Shown: positions 41,447-52,076, counted from the stretch's first letter. The stretch is 64,000 bases of DNA from an uncultured Prolixibacteraceae bacterium (GCA_937915865.1 CALGIG010000054.1:62001-126000); one strand, 5' to 3'. The notes: generated from the sequence alone by a model not told the origin. Program-made: numbers and translations.

Positions 41447-43714
41447 TTATTGTTTGACTAGTTTCAGTGTTTGAAGATTCTTTGAATCAGAAATTTGTAC
41501 TGCATATATTCCTTTCGGAAGTGTGCCCACATCAATCGAAGATCCCCTGCAAACAGATTCTCTTTTGATCATCTTCCCCGACAAATCGAATAACAGAACC
41601 TCGATCAAATTGTCTTCAGTATAACCATGAATGTTGACCGTATTGCTGGCTGGATTGGGATACAACTTGAATGGAGATTTTTTTGAAATTTCCATTGAAC
41701 TAATACTTGTAGTGAGTTCAGGTTTTAAAATTACTGAACCAAATGCCGGAATAGTGATTGTACTTCCTTTTTCGTAAAATGTACCTTGCGGGGTTTTGTA
41801 CTTTTTGTCGGCAACTATAGATTTTGACGAGCTTGTCGTGTTATACTCGAACCGAAAACTATCAGAAGCATTGTTTGGCCCCTCCGCTACTGAATGGGTA
41901 TCGAAATTACCAACCGCCTTCCATTCTTCTATATTTATGGGGGTATAGACTATAGTTGATGTATCGTAAACCCGATAAATGATGTATTGGTTGTGCAAAT
42001 AGGGGTGCCAGTAATAATTGTTGTCGAGGGTTCCGAGGTGCGACAGATCCGATTCGCTTCTGGTTTGGTAGTACAACAAAGCCGAATTTGAAGCCAGGTT
42101 ATTTGTACACAAAACATTGTTTTGAATGTCGCAATCAATAATTGGCGAGTCAGCAGCGATGTTGTCGTGCTTGAGCCTCAATTCCATTCCGCAGGAAAAT
42201 ACCGTGTTGTTTTTTACGATCGACTTTTGTGCATTGTGGAGAAAGATACCGGTACTGGAACAAAATGCAACACTATTACCTTCCACCTCAACGTTAGTGG
42301 TGCGGTCGTCCAAGTATATTCCTTCAGCCATGCCTCCTGTTCGGTTGGCCCCGGCAGGCGCTCCAATTCCATTCAGCACAATATTATCAATTACTTTACG
42401 GTTCGTCCCGTCGCCCCCGCCGTATATGGCGCCACCATCATCAAGAACCGAACAAAAATTATCAAATATATTTTCTTTTATCAGCAGATCATTGCAAGCG
42501 TGTATGACACACACATATCCTGTATTTCTGATCGTATTTCGTTCAACCTTTACACCTGTGCAACTTAGTTTTATTGCAACCCCGCCCTGGCCGTTTACCG
42601 ACATCCCGGGAACAATTCCGGTGTTGCTGATAGTATTCTCTTTTAGGATCAAACGCGAAGCACGCGCCGAAATACAGCTATGCTGGGTATTGGTAAATGT
42701 ATTGTTGACCAGAGTAATACTATCGCATTCGATATTGGTTGAATAAATATTTCCAATGGTTATAGCACTTTCGCCCGATGCAACAATGTCGCAGTTCTTT
42801 ATAGTCGTTGAATTTGTCTTCGACATGTTGATGGCCAATCTTTTTGCCCCAATCATGGCAAGCCCGTCGATCACCACATTCGACACCTGGCTGAAATCAA
42901 AAAATTTATCGGTATTGGCCACTTTAATTGCTTTTGTATTTGGGTCGGAAACCGAATAAACCCTTATTTTTTTATCGGTTGAGAGATAACACCACTCACC
43001 GTCTTTATCGAGTGTTGCCGGGTGATTCTGAAAAAAATAACCGAAGTTATCTTTCATTTCATAGTACGCGTTGCCACTAAGAATTATCGTTTGCCCCGAA
43101 TGGCTGGATGCCGTAAGACGGTTCAATACCCAGTGGGCATTGCGCACCACGACCTCTGCACCGGTCCAGTTCGGCGAATCAGAAAGCGAACTGTCGGTAA
43201 ATGTATTTTTTGAACCAGTGGGATGAGACGTAATGGTAAGGTAGCCCAGGTTTGGCGCGTCCATATTGGGATAGCGGCCAAGCGGCTGCAAAACATCGTT
43301 GATTGTTAACGCTGTTGGCTGGCTTGTCAGAGCCACATTTGATGTTTCCCAGACATTGCCCCCCAGGTTGGTCCAATTGTCGAGTAAAAGCCGCCCATCG
43401 ATCACCGGTTTTTCTGTTCCTCCACCGTAAGCCCCAATGGTAATCGGGTGTCCAGGCGTTCCTGATTTTGTAACTTTCAGGGTACCGATAAACGTATCGC
43501 CCCGTTTAAAAAGAATACTGTCGCCGGGGTTGATCAAACTCCAGCTTAACCCAACTTTATCAAGCGTTTTCCAGGGTGTTGCAGGATTTTGTGCCTGCGT
43601 CGGGGTGTTATTATCCGACCCGGAGGAGGAAGATATGTAATAAGTCGATGCCTTTGCCTGAAAGATGTATAACGTAAGAACAGATGCCAAAAGGGCGCGA
43701 TATATTTTTTTCAT
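41447..43714 (-). CDS. Secreted right-handed beta-helix protein with T9SS tail (paralogue 1)
   Basis: 755 aa from the ATG at 43714, which gives a clean signal peptide (MKKIYRALLASVLTLYIFQA). Residues 25-560 form a parallel beta-helix with many short turns of the NNTF/NCDI type (TTIKNCDIVASGESAITIGN, ILKENTISNTGIVPGM, GAIYGGGDGTNRKVIDNIVL), the fold of pectate lyases, polygalacturonases and alginate lyases. The C-terminus (LYPNPASNTVNIHGYTEDNL to LQTLKLVKQ) is a T9SS sorting domain, so it is exported to the surface. It is closely similar to the protein encoded at 46392-49568. It could be a polysaccharide lyase or glycan-binding protein; I cannot identify catalytic residues. Confidence 0.85.
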   Translation of the reverse strand: MKKIYRALLASVLTLYIFQAKASTYYISSSSGSDNNTPTQAQNPATPWKTLDKVGLSWSLINPGDSILFKRGDTFIGTLKVTKSGTPGHPITIGAYGGGTEKPVIDGRLLLDNWTNLGGNVWETSNVALTSQPTALTINDVLQPLGRYPNMDAPNLGYLTITSHPTGSKNTFTDSSLSDSPNWTGAEVVVRNAHWVLNRLTASSHSGQTIILSGNAYYEMKDNFGYFFQNHPATLDKDGEWCYLSTDKKIRVYSVSDPNTKAIKVANTDKFFDFSQVSNVVIDGLAMIGAKRLAINMSKTNSTTIKNCDIVASGESAITIGNIYSTNIECDSITLVNNTFTNTQHSCISARASRLILKENTISNTGIVPGMSVNGQGGVAIKLSCTGVKVERNTIRNTGYVCVIHACNDLLIKENIFDNFCSVLDDGGAIYGGGDGTNRKVIDNIVLNGIGAPAGANRTGGMAEGIYLDDRTTNVEVEGNSVAFCSSTGIFLHNAQKSIVKNNTVFSCGMELRLKHDNIAADSPIIDCDIQNNVLCTNNLASNSALLYYQTRSESDLSHLGTLDNNYYWHPYLHNQYIIYRVYDTSTIVYTPINIEEWKAVGNFDTHSVAEGPNNASDSFRFEYNTTSSSKSIVADKKYKTPQGTFYEKGSTITIPAFGSVILKPELTTSISSMEISKKSPFKLYPNPASNTVNIHGYTEDNLIEVLLFDLSGKMIKRESVCRGSSIDVGTLPKGIYAVQISDSKNLQTLKLVKQ

Positions 43715-43770
43715 TTGGTATTTCTTTTTTTGAGGAATTAATTGCGAAACATACATTCTTGAGGTATCGG

Positions 43771-46188
43771 TCATTGGTTTTTAGAGTTGTTAACGGCGTT
43801 TTCTTTTTCAATTATTCCGGATGGAGACTTTGGATCGTTAATTTCCTGGCCTTCCTTACTTTTTATAACAATCCCCTCGTCGGAATTTCGAACTGAGTTC
43901 CCCTGGATTACGACATCTTTTACCGCCCCTTCAATCAATATTGAAGCATTGTTGTCGAGTAAATTATCCCTGACGATATGCGCGCGCGAAATTGGTAATT
44001 CAGGAATCCGCACCATTTGGTCCTTTTTTGCTTGCGTTCTTCCGTAAATATTTAATATACACGACTTATTTCCCCATCCGTTACCTTCCCAAATATGGTT
44101 ATCCAGGAACTGGTTATACCAGCTTGGTTCAACCCGCAAAGCTTCCACTTCGGTGCTTGTTTGTGCCGATTTGAAAGTCATTACCCGTAAATCGCCGCCG
44201 CAATTCATAGATTCGGCACGCCAGGTTTGGTTTTCTGCAACAATACATTCGCAATTCGGAGCGTACAATTGCACCGAGGGGCCAACATCATGAAATTTGT
44301 TCCCGATAAATAACATTCGTCCCAAATATTTGCCAATGGAAACAACGGAGGTACTGTCGGGCATAACCACGAATGGCTTTTCAAGTGTCACATTTTTGCC
44401 ATCGCACGCCAGAATATTTCGGTACTGCCCCGCTCCTTTTCCGTCGAGAATGTACATGGTAATCCCATGCCATTCTGCTGTCGGATCGATATCGGAAGCT
44501 GAAGGGCGCCTTCGTTCAATCCCCGATTGAAAATCATTTCGGGGAATCAGGTCCTTGTGATTATTCCCCCACCAGCTTTCCTTTTCCAACGAAACGTTAG
44601 CGCCACTTATTCCTGCAATTTTTCCAATATAGGCTGTTCCGTGCCCGTCGGTCGTAACGGCTTCGCGATCGTTGCCCAAATTTTGCCGGATATGGTTGTG
44701 AGCAAAATATACGTGGTATGACGCGCTGGCGCCGTAATAAAGGCTGATTCCAAAACCACTTGCCCAATGCGAGGCGCTGCTGCATTCGTTGTCTTCAATA
44801 ATCACCCGACTTAAGCCATAAACCATCATCGGACCCCAGCCATAATCCATTCTGTTCCTGGCAATCAAACCACCACAGGTATGAAACATCTCGATAGCTG
44901 CGGCAGAATGATAAATGTCGCAGTCGGTTACCTCGGCATTATTTCCCGTGATGCGGATACCAGCCCCCATGCCTTCTTTATACGACCTGCTCACCGGTTT
45001 TACCGTTGACGCGACACCGACAAAACTGTGACGGTAATAGATGTTGGCCCTGATTAAAACGTGATGAACTTTAACGTTGTTGGCGCCTGAAATTACGTTT
45101 CGATGGAAACCATCGGTGTATAAACTGATGTCTTCAACAACAAAATTATCGGTTCCGGTAATCAGACTTGGCAGGGCCTTTTCGCGAGGGGGCCAGTACA
45201 ACGAAACCAAGGACTGACTTTCGCCTTTAACAATCACATGCGGCGGTATTTTGAGTTCATCGTTGATGACATAACGCCCACGCGGGAAAAAAACAACGCC
45301 CCCTCCATTGAGCCCAGCTTTTTCCAGAGCAGCTTTAACCGCTCCGGTCCAATCGCTCTTGTCGCCATCGTTTTCTGTCTGGAAATCATGTACATTGAAC
45401 ACGTCCTGTTTCCAGGTTTCAGTCGCGCCAATTTGAATGATCCCGGCATTTCTCCATCCGCTATTCCCACCCAACCCGTTGTGGACAGACAAGGTGTAAT
45501 TGTCTGGCGGCAAGTCGCCTGGAATATCTGCCAGCAGCGAATAAGGCCCATTTTTAGTCGAGTCTTTAAGTGATAGGGCAATCGTCTTTCGACCGCTTGA
45601 AAGCTGTACTTTGGCCTGATTTTTATAACACAGCGACTTTCCAAAAATACGCAACCACCCGCCGGGAGACGATTTTGTTGCTCCGCCATCGCCCTGAAAC
45701 CACCAGGGATCGGGTGCGTTAAGCATGGCAGCCTCAGATGGCTCGAATTTATTTTTCGCCAAAGCCGGCACTACTTTGCAGGCGTAAATGCCCATTGGCC
45801 ATTCTTTTGGAATTCTGAACTTCAGGGATTGTCCGCTTATTTGCTCCGGAAGAATTCTTCGGGACGGAACAACATTTTCTTTATTCGTGAGTCCACTGTC
45901 GTTGTTATTCACATAAGTAATTTCCACCTCTACGCCTGACGACGATGGATCAGATGAATTGATTGGCCATTCACCAGTTAACAAAATAATTTCTCCGGGA
46001 CGAACCGGATCCATTGCATGTACGATTATTGCCTTCTTCTTTCCGGAATCTGCACGAACACTTCCGAAAGCTGTAGTTTGTGTTGCAATAACCGACAAGG
46101 ATAAAATGGCAACTATATTTTTTATCTTTCTAAACTCCGGAAGTATCGAAGCCGGGGAAAAATACATCATTAAATTACTCATGGTCAT
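43771..46188 (-). CDS. Secreted beta-helix protein, pectate lyase-superfamily-like
   Basis: 805 aa from the ATG at 46188; another ATG at 46239 would extend it by 17 residues. A hydrophobic stretch (KNIVAILSLSVIATQTTAFG) is the likely signal sequence. Residues about 45-240 are beta-sandwich modules (IIVHAMDPVRPGEIILLTGE, GWLRIFGKSL). Residues about 260-800 are a long right-handed beta-helix (GGGVVFFPRGRYVINDELKI, VVEDISLYTDGFHRN, HHVLIRANIYYRH), typical of the Pectate_lyase_3 type found in GH28/PL-like proteins. No T9SS tail is seen, unlike its two neighbours. It probably attacks a polysaccharide backbone, but the substrate is not shown. It lies between the two paralogous beta-helix genes. Confidence 0.83.
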   Translation of the reverse strand: MTMSNLMMYFSPASILPEFRKIKNIVAILSLSVIATQTTAFGSVRADSGKKKAIIVHAMDPVRPGEIILLTGEWPINSSDPSSSGVEVEITYVNNNDSGLTNKENVVPSRRILPEQISGQSLKFRIPKEWPMGIYACKVVPALAKNKFEPSEAAMLNAPDPWWFQGDGGATKSSPGGWLRIFGKSLCYKNQAKVQLSSGRKTIALSLKDSTKNGPYSLLADIPGDLPPDNYTLSVHNGLGGNSGWRNAGIIQIGATETWKQDVFNVHDFQTENDGDKSDWTGAVKAALEKAGLNGGGVVFFPRGRYVINDELKIPPHVIVKGESQSLVSLYWPPREKALPSLITGTDNFVVEDISLYTDGFHRNVISGANNVKVHHVLIRANIYYRHSFVGVASTVKPVSRSYKEGMGAGIRITGNNAEVTDCDIYHSAAAIEMFHTCGGLIARNRMDYGWGPMMVYGLSRVIIEDNECSSASHWASGFGISLYYGASASYHVYFAHNHIRQNLGNDREAVTTDGHGTAYIGKIAGISGANVSLEKESWWGNNHKDLIPRNDFQSGIERRRPSASDIDPTAEWHGITMYILDGKGAGQYRNILACDGKNVTLEKPFVVMPDSTSVVSIGKYLGRMLFIGNKFHDVGPSVQLYAPNCECIVAENQTWRAESMNCGGDLRVMTFKSAQTSTEVEALRVEPSWYNQFLDNHIWEGNGWGNKSCILNIYGRTQAKKDQMVRIPELPISRAHIVRDNLLDNNASILIEGAVKDVVIQGNSVRNSDEGIVIKSKEGQEINDPKSPSGIIEKENAVNNSKNQ

Positions 46189-46309
46189 TGTATTATATTT
46201 GGATTTTAGGTTAGTTTCGTATCGAATTAAATTAAACAAGAATTACAGGAATCTTTGGTTGACTTTCCTGCTCATTCTTGAAATGCTTTTGTAGTCGTGC
46301 AAAATATTT

Positions 46310-46342
46310 GGTTGCCCGAAGATATTTCACCTCCGGACAACC
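46310..46342. terminator. Hairpin after the large beta-helix gene
   Basis: GGTTGCCCG (46310-46318) pairs with CGGACAACC (46334-46342) with one mismatch. It lies 50 bp downstream of the minus-strand stop at 46392. The T-rich flank on the minus strand is weak, so termination may be partial. Confidence 0.4.
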
Positions 46343-46391
46343 TTTTATGCTAATGACCTAAATCGCAATGATCGAATTGCCGTGAAAAGTT

Positions 46392-49300
46392 TCAACGTAC
46401 AATTAATCTTGATGTTTTTAGCAATTTTCCATCTGCTTCAATCGTAATTAAGAATGTTCCGGAAGTAAAATTACTCCTGCTTAGCGTAGTGGTCGATTTA
46501 GTAACTTCAGTCCTGTAAACTTTCTTCCCCGCCATATCCACTACATTCAGATACATACCTTTCACAATCTCACCCTCGTACAGAACAACAGCCTCGCCAT
46601 TACAAAATGGATTCGGGTAAACTAGAAATCTTTTGCCTGATTGGGGGCTGATAACGGTATCGTCAGCGTTCAGACTTGCACTTTTAAGTGTATCCTCCGC
46701 GTCTGGTTCTGATTCCATGCAAGTTTGCGAGTTTTGAGAAGAATTATAGAGTAGAAATTCATGGGTTATGGTATCAACACAAAACTCGAAATCAAGATAG
46801 CTTCTCTTTTTGGTATATTCGTCATCCTCTTCTCCCTCTTTTTCTTTATTCTTTAATTTTACATATTCAGAAGACACATACATGACTTGCCCGAGTGAAT
46901 CGGTTACTCCCGTTACAATTTCATTGAAATCGCCATCAAAGCTTCCGGAAACATTTGCATTTTTCACCGGATTTCCCAGATTATCAACAACAGTTAGAGT
47001 GGCAGAACCATAATATTTTTTGTTTTCGTTATCGCCCATCGCTTTAACCGATCCCAGAGTAATACTGGATACATGCAGCGAAAGATCGGCCTTAAGCAGT
47101 ACAACAGAACCGAAAGCAGGAATGCTAATTTTACTTCCGCCAATATATTTATTACCGCTGGGGGTCATGTAATCTCTGTCAGCGACAACATATTTTGGGG
47201 CATCCGTGTCATTGTACTCAAATCGCACGTAATTGTCAGGATTGATTGGTGTCACCTCATAAAATTCCACATTGTCAATATAAATTGTCCCGTCTTCGGG
47301 TCCGGCATAAATAATTAAGCTCGGAACTGCTACAGTCGCCATTGCAGTTATCATTATCTCATTGTCGGCACGGGTCGGACTAATATTCAGACTTATAGAA
47401 TTTGACCCTGCAGTATAAGGCGAGCTGTTTTGCATCAGCTTTAATGCGATAGCGCCATTCACCGTTGATTTCGTGCTGATTTTGAGCAGATAATTCTTTC
47501 CGGCAGTTATAGCAGGTAATACGGTATTGATAAAAGAACTGTTTGCTGCTCCTGTGCCGGTTACCGTTAATGCAAGGCATCCTCCATCCAGTTGCCCGTC
47601 AACCTTAACCCGCGACGATGTATTGCCCGAAGGATTATAGGCGCCCCAGGAACTTACGTTTTGTTCGAATTTGCCATTTGAAATCCCATTACCGGAAAGA
47701 ATCTGCTCGTATGCCGGGAAATTTTTGGGCGATAAAGTTGTGTGCAAATCGTAACCACCAAAACTTTGCCATTCGGACAGATTGAATGAATATGATTTTT
47801 GGGTTGCCGGAGATGAATATTTGATGTAATCAGTTTTATTAAATGGCTGACAATAAATATTGTTGTCGAGTGTACCCAGCATCGGAAAAGCCGATTCGTC
47901 TATTGTGTAGTAAGAAAGTAATGATTTTGAAAGGTCGGCAGACCCCTTAACCAAAAGGTTGTTTTGAATATCACAATCAACAATCGGCGAATTTGGTGCA
48001 ATATTGTCATGATTTAGTTTCATGCCAATACCACACGAAAACACCGTATTATTCTTTGCCGATGATTTTTTTGCATTGTGAAAGAATATTCCGGAACTGG
48101 CGCAATTGGCAACACTATTTCCGGTAACTTCAGCATTTGCAGTATAATCATCAAGATAAATCCCTTCGACCATCCCGTCTTTTCGGTTATCTCCTTCGGG
48201 TGCACCAATACCATTGAGAACAATATTGTTGGTAATCTTTCGGTTAACAAAAACAGTTAAATCGGTTGACTTTGTCTGGGTATAAATTGCTCCACCATCA
48301 TCGAGCACCGAACAGTAATTATTGATCACATTTTTATCTATCAAAATGTTGCTTCCATTGAACATAACAGCAGCATAGCCCAGATTCTCCATGATGTTGC
48401 GTTCAATAGTAATATTATCACCGACACAATTTATTCCGACCCCGCCCTGGCCGTTTACCGACATCCCGGGAACAATCCCTGTATTGGTAATGGTATTTCC
48501 TTTTATGGTCAGACGTGACGCACGAGCTGAAATACAGCTATGCTGAGTATTGAAAAATGTATTATTAATCAGCGAGATGCTGTCGCATTCGATGTTGGTT
48601 GAATAGATATATCCAACAGTAACAGCGCTTTCGCCTGATGTAATAAAATCGCAATTCTTTATCGTCGTTGAATTTGTCTTCGACATGTTGATGGCCAGTT
48701 TTTTAGACCCAATCATGGAGAACCCATCAATCACGATATCTGAAACCGAGCTGAAATCGAAGAATTTATCGATGTTGGTAACTTTAATTGTCTTTGTATT
48801 TGGATCGGTTGCAGAATAAATCCTTACTTTCTTATCTGCCGCGAGATAACACCATTCGCCATCCCGGTCCAATGTGGCAGGATGATTCTGAAAGAAGTAG
48901 CCTGTTCCGTTTTTAATCTCGTAATAAGCACTGCTACTAAGTGTTATGGTCTGTCCCGAATGGCTGGACGCTGTTATACGGTTTAATACCCAATGCGCAT
49001 TGCGCACTACAACCTCGGCACCAGTCCAATTAGGTGAAGCTGGTAATGTATTATCGGTGAATGTTGTTTTTGAACCTGTCGGATGTGAAGAAATGGTCAG
49101 GTACCCACGGTTAGGAGCATCAATATTTGGGTAGCGGCCAAGCGGCTCCAAAACATCGTTGATCGTCAGCGCTGAGGGCTGGCTTGTTAAACCAACATTT
49201 GATGTTTCCCAGATATTACCGCCCAAATTGACCCAATTATCGAGTAAAAGGCGACCATCGATCACGGGCTTTTCTGTCCCACTGCCGTAAGCACCAATGG

Positions 49301-49568
49301 TAATCGGGTGTCCCGGTGTACCCGATTTTGTAATTTTCAGGGTTCCGCTGAACGTATCGCCCCGTTTAAACAATATACTGTCGCCCGGATTGATAACGCT
49401 CCAGCTTAGTCCGATTTTTGCTAAAGTTTTCCACGGTGTAGCCGGATTTTTTGCCTGGGATGAATTATAACTATCTGATCCTGTTGAAGAGGAAACATAA
49501 AACACGGCCGCTTGCAACCCGGAGTTTATAAGAAAAAAGAATATCAGGAAGTATAATATTTTATTCAT
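46392..49568 (-). CDS. Secreted right-handed beta-helix protein with carbohydrate-binding and T9SS domains (paralogue 2)
   Basis: 1058 aa from the ATG at 49568 (signal MNKILYFLIFFFLINSGLQA). The first about 600 residues are a beta-helix closely similar to the 41447-43714 protein, including shared stretches such as SVNGQGGV and NSTTIKNCD. Extra domains follow: a CBM-like sandwich (about 635-770: ISNGKFEQNVSSWGAYNPSG, then YIDNVEFYEV), a bacterial Ig-like domain with VDNLGNPVKNANVSGSFDG, and a C-terminal T9SS tail (FLVYPNPFCNGEAVVLYEG). Paralogue 1 lacks the CBM-like and Ig-like parts. It probably binds and cleaves a surface polysaccharide. It follows the SusD-linked lipoprotein gene in the PUL operon. 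Confidence 0.85.
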   Translation of the reverse strand: MNKILYFLIFFFLINSGLQAAVFYVSSSTGSDSYNSSQAKNPATPWKTLAKIGLSWSVINPGDSILFKRGDTFSGTLKITKSGTPGHPITIGAYGSGTEKPVIDGRLLLDNWVNLGGNIWETSNVGLTSQPSALTINDVLEPLGRYPNIDAPNRGYLTISSHPTGSKTTFTDNTLPASPNWTGAEVVVRNAHWVLNRITASSHSGQTITLSSSAYYEIKNGTGYFFQNHPATLDRDGEWCYLAADKKVRIYSATDPNTKTIKVTNIDKFFDFSSVSDIVIDGFSMIGSKKLAINMSKTNSTTIKNCDFITSGESAVTVGYIYSTNIECDSISLINNTFFNTQHSCISARASRLTIKGNTITNTGIVPGMSVNGQGGVGINCVGDNITIERNIMENLGYAAVMFNGSNILIDKNVINNYCSVLDDGGAIYTQTKSTDLTVFVNRKITNNIVLNGIGAPEGDNRKDGMVEGIYLDDYTANAEVTGNSVANCASSGIFFHNAKKSSAKNNTVFSCGIGMKLNHDNIAPNSPIVDCDIQNNLLVKGSADLSKSLLSYYTIDESAFPMLGTLDNNIYCQPFNKTDYIKYSSPATQKSYSFNLSEWQSFGGYDLHTTLSPKNFPAYEQILSGNGISNGKFEQNVSSWGAYNPSGNTSSRVKVDGQLDGGCLALTVTGTGAANSSFINTVLPAITAGKNYLLKISTKSTVNGAIALKLMQNSSPYTAGSNSISLNISPTRADNEIMITAMATVAVPSLIIYAGPEDGTIYIDNVEFYEVTPINPDNYVRFEYNDTDAPKYVVADRDYMTPSGNKYIGGSKISIPAFGSVVLLKADLSLHVSSITLGSVKAMGDNENKKYYGSATLTVVDNLGNPVKNANVSGSFDGDFNEIVTGVTDSLGQVMYVSSEYVKLKNKEKEGEEDDEYTKKRSYLDFEFCVDTITHEFLLYNSSQNSQTCMESEPDAEDTLKSASLNADDTVISPQSGKRFLVYPNPFCNGEAVVLYEGEIVKGMYLNVVDMAGKKVYRTEVTKSTTTLSRSNFTSGTFLITIEADGKLLKTSRLIVR

Positions 49569-49682
49569 AATATTTATGTTATATTTAAATACTTTTATCA
49601 ATATCCTCCCTGCCCGTGTTGACTACACAGGCTAGGGGAGATATTGAAATTAACTTATAATAGCCAGAATAAGCGCAATTAC

Positions 49683-50324
49683 CTAATTTGCTTCCTCCGT
49701 AATTTTACCCTTATAATACAACCGGTAATCGGTTGACGAAGTAATTTTACCGTACGAATTAATTTCGTACGAGCCATTTGATAATGCAGATACATTTAAA
49801 TTGGTAGCATCCTGACCTGTCACCACCAGTTCGAAAGATGTATCGTCGCTGTCGCTGTTGGTGTTAAGCTTATTTACTTTAACTTTTAAAGCTAAACATG
49901 CAGCTACCTTCAGTTTGGCAAAATCGGTCATTGTGCTTGTCCGATATGCAAATGAACCCAGCTGAGTAGCATTTAAAACGGTATCGACCAGCGAAGCCTG
50001 TACAAATGATGCGCCCACCGGTTGAGTGGTATTGCTATATTCTGCGTCGTCGGTAAAAAGAAATAATTCTCTTTGGCTGAATCTTGACGCAAGCGAGTCG
50101 GGTATTGTTTTGGTCTGATCCGCGACAAAAGCTGCATGAGTAATATTAATTCTTTTGAGACCAGTTTTAGTAGTGCTGGTCCCGTTTACATCAATGGTAT
50201 ATTTATACTGGTACTCAAAAAAGCCAACATCTTTCTGCGTGCTAAGTTCCGTATCTTCTTTACATCCTGAAATCAGGAAAGCGAAGAAAACTATAATGGT
50301 CGTAAGTGATAATATTTGTTTCAT
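49683..50324 (-). CDS. PUL lipoprotein, candidate surface glycan-binding protein
   Basis: 213 aa. A lipoprotein signal with lipobox FLISGC (Cys about 21) is followed by an acidic stretch. The sequence is beta-rich (FFEYQYKYTIDVNGTSTTKT, SYEINSYGKITSSTDYRLYY) with no family I recognise. Its place directly after SusD (40 bp) corresponds to that of SusE/SusF-like surface glycan-binding proteins, so a role in glycan binding at the cell surface is the best guess. It is shorter than typical SusE/F proteins. Confidence 0.6.
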   Translation of the reverse strand: MKQILSLTTIIVFFAFLISGCKEDTELSTQKDVGFFEYQYKYTIDVNGTSTTKTGLKRINITHAAFVADQTKTIPDSLASRFSQRELFLFTDDAEYSNTTQPVGASFVQASLVDTVLNATQLGSFAYRTSTMTDFAKLKVAACLALKVKVNKLNTNSDSDDTSFELVVTGQDATNLNVSALSNGSYEINSYGKITSSTDYRLYYKGKITEEAN

Positions 50325-50363
50325 AATACTGTCTGTTATTTATTCTTCGAAATAAATTATTTA

Positions 50364-52055
50364 TTACCAACCCGGATTTTGATCGCCTTGCAATGCGGGA
50401 TTTGAATCCATCTCTGTAACCGGAACCGGAAGCAGTAAAAGGCGTGGGTTCCAGTTAAATGTGGCCGCATAAGCCCGTCCTCCTTCCCACACTTTTTTGC
50501 TGCTGTTCCAGGTCGGAAACCCCATTGTCAGCGTTTTCGAAAAATCGTCGTTGATGTATTCCATCATACTTCTCTTGTTGTCTTTGTATCTCATCCGGAT
50601 ATTATCAAACAACGCATGCGCTTCTCCGCAGAGTTCCAGCGCCCGTTCGTCGTAAATTTTCATCCTGAAATCTTCCTTGGTAGGTGCATCTGCCAGGGTT
50701 AAGTTGGCTGGCGTCGTACGGGCTGTTCCATTTGCATTACGAGCGCGGGCACGAAGCATGTTAAATGCATCGAGCGCCTTGGCAGTTGGCCCGTTTATCT
50801 CATTTTCAGCTTCTGCTTTTACAAGGTAAATTTCGGCCAGACGCAAAAAGTATAAGTCGGTCCCATGGTTTGCATTATCATAAGCCCCTCCGTCACGGTA
50901 TTTATTCAGGTATGCAAAATTTCCGCTTTCCACACTCTCGGTAGATGCAGGTATATTCGGGTACGTAACCCGCATTTTGGTTGTTCCTTTTTCAAGCCAT
51001 TTAGTCAGAAAAGTAAATTCGCTGCGGTAGTCATTCGTATAATCCCCTGAAGAATATTTGTCGATAAACCAGGACTGTATCCTCAACGTGCCATCACCCT
51101 GTCTGTTCGGTTGGGTACCGGTAACACCATAAAGGGTATTGGGTAAAAACATGCGCGGATAACGGCACCCGACATTTACACCCGAGATGTCGGCAAAACG
51201 TATCCCGAAAAGCACTTCGCCACCCGTATTATATGCGGTCTGCTCTTTTGTGATATCGAAAAGATCGTTGAACCGGGGGGCCAAAGCATATTTATTTGAC
51301 AGGAGAACGGTATCGGCATAATTTACAGCCATTTGGTAGGCAGACTTCGCGTCGCCTCCGCGGTTATTTGCATCCAGGTAGCTCCCGTATGTAAGGTAAG
51401 CCAGAGAAGTTAACCCCTGGGCTGCACCTTTGGTGGCGCGACCCGTTTCTCCTGCCGGTTGTTTATCAACTGACAGGCATCGCCACGATGCCTCTTTCAG
51501 ATCACTGAAAATAAGCGAGTACACGTCGTCAACCGATGAGCGGGTACGATAAAAATCAGTCGCAGAAGTGAGATCTTCCGTAAAAACAGGAAGTTTACCG
51601 TAAAGCCTTACCAGGTTAAAATAACCAAACGCGCGCATAAAATACATTTCACCCTTAATTCTCGATTTATAGGCTTCGTCCATTTCAACCGGTTCAATTC
51701 TTGCCAACAAGCTATTTGCATTCCTGATAATCTGGAAATACCCCTTCCACGGAGCATAAGACAAATATCTGTTGGTCGCATCATAACTTTTAGTGTTCGA
51801 CTGAGCCCACACGCCTCCTCCATTGGCATATATCTCAGGTCCCCACGAATTGTACAAATATTCCAAATTGGTCCGGTACGAGTCAAAGTCGTAAAACAAG
51901 GCATATACCCCATTCACCAGCGGATCAACATCTGCTTGTTTCTGTAGGAAACTATCGGTTGTCTCCTGATCGTATATGGTTTCTTTGATTGAGCAACCGG
52001 CCAGCAACACTATAAACAGGCTGCCAATTACATATGGTATGATATTACGTTTCAT
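50364..52055 (-). CDS. susD: SusD/RagB-family nutrient-binding lipoprotein
   Basis: 563 aa with lipobox VLLAGC near residue 21. SusD landmarks are present: the TPR-like N-terminal part with YLYNSWGPEIYANGGGVW and ARIEPVEMDEAYKSRIKGEM, YFMRAFGYFNLVRLYGKLPV, then the C-terminal FRMKIYDERALELCGEAHAL and WNPRLLLLPVPVTEMDSNPA. It caps the SusC channel and captures the glycan on the cell surface. Its start is 21 bp from the SusC stop, so the pair is cotranscribed. Substrate specificity cannot be read from the sequence. susD is a family name here. Confidence 0.95.
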   Translation of the reverse strand: MKRNIIPYVIGSLFIVLLAGCSIKETIYDQETTDSFLQKQADVDPLVNGVYALFYDFDSYRTNLEYLYNSWGPEIYANGGGVWAQSNTKSYDATNRYLSYAPWKGYFQIIRNANSLLARIEPVEMDEAYKSRIKGEMYFMRAFGYFNLVRLYGKLPVFTEDLTSATDFYRTRSSVDDVYSLIFSDLKEASWRCLSVDKQPAGETGRATKGAAQGLTSLAYLTYGSYLDANNRGGDAKSAYQMAVNYADTVLLSNKYALAPRFNDLFDITKEQTAYNTGGEVLFGIRFADISGVNVGCRYPRMFLPNTLYGVTGTQPNRQGDGTLRIQSWFIDKYSSGDYTNDYRSEFTFLTKWLEKGTTKMRVTYPNIPASTESVESGNFAYLNKYRDGGAYDNANHGTDLYFLRLAEIYLVKAEAENEINGPTAKALDAFNMLRARARNANGTARTTPANLTLADAPTKEDFRMKIYDERALELCGEAHALFDNIRMRYKDNKRSMMEYINDDFSKTLTMGFPTWNSSKKVWEGGRAYAATFNWNPRLLLLPVPVTEMDSNPALQGDQNPGW

Positions 52056-52076
52056 AACTAATAATCATTTTTAAAA

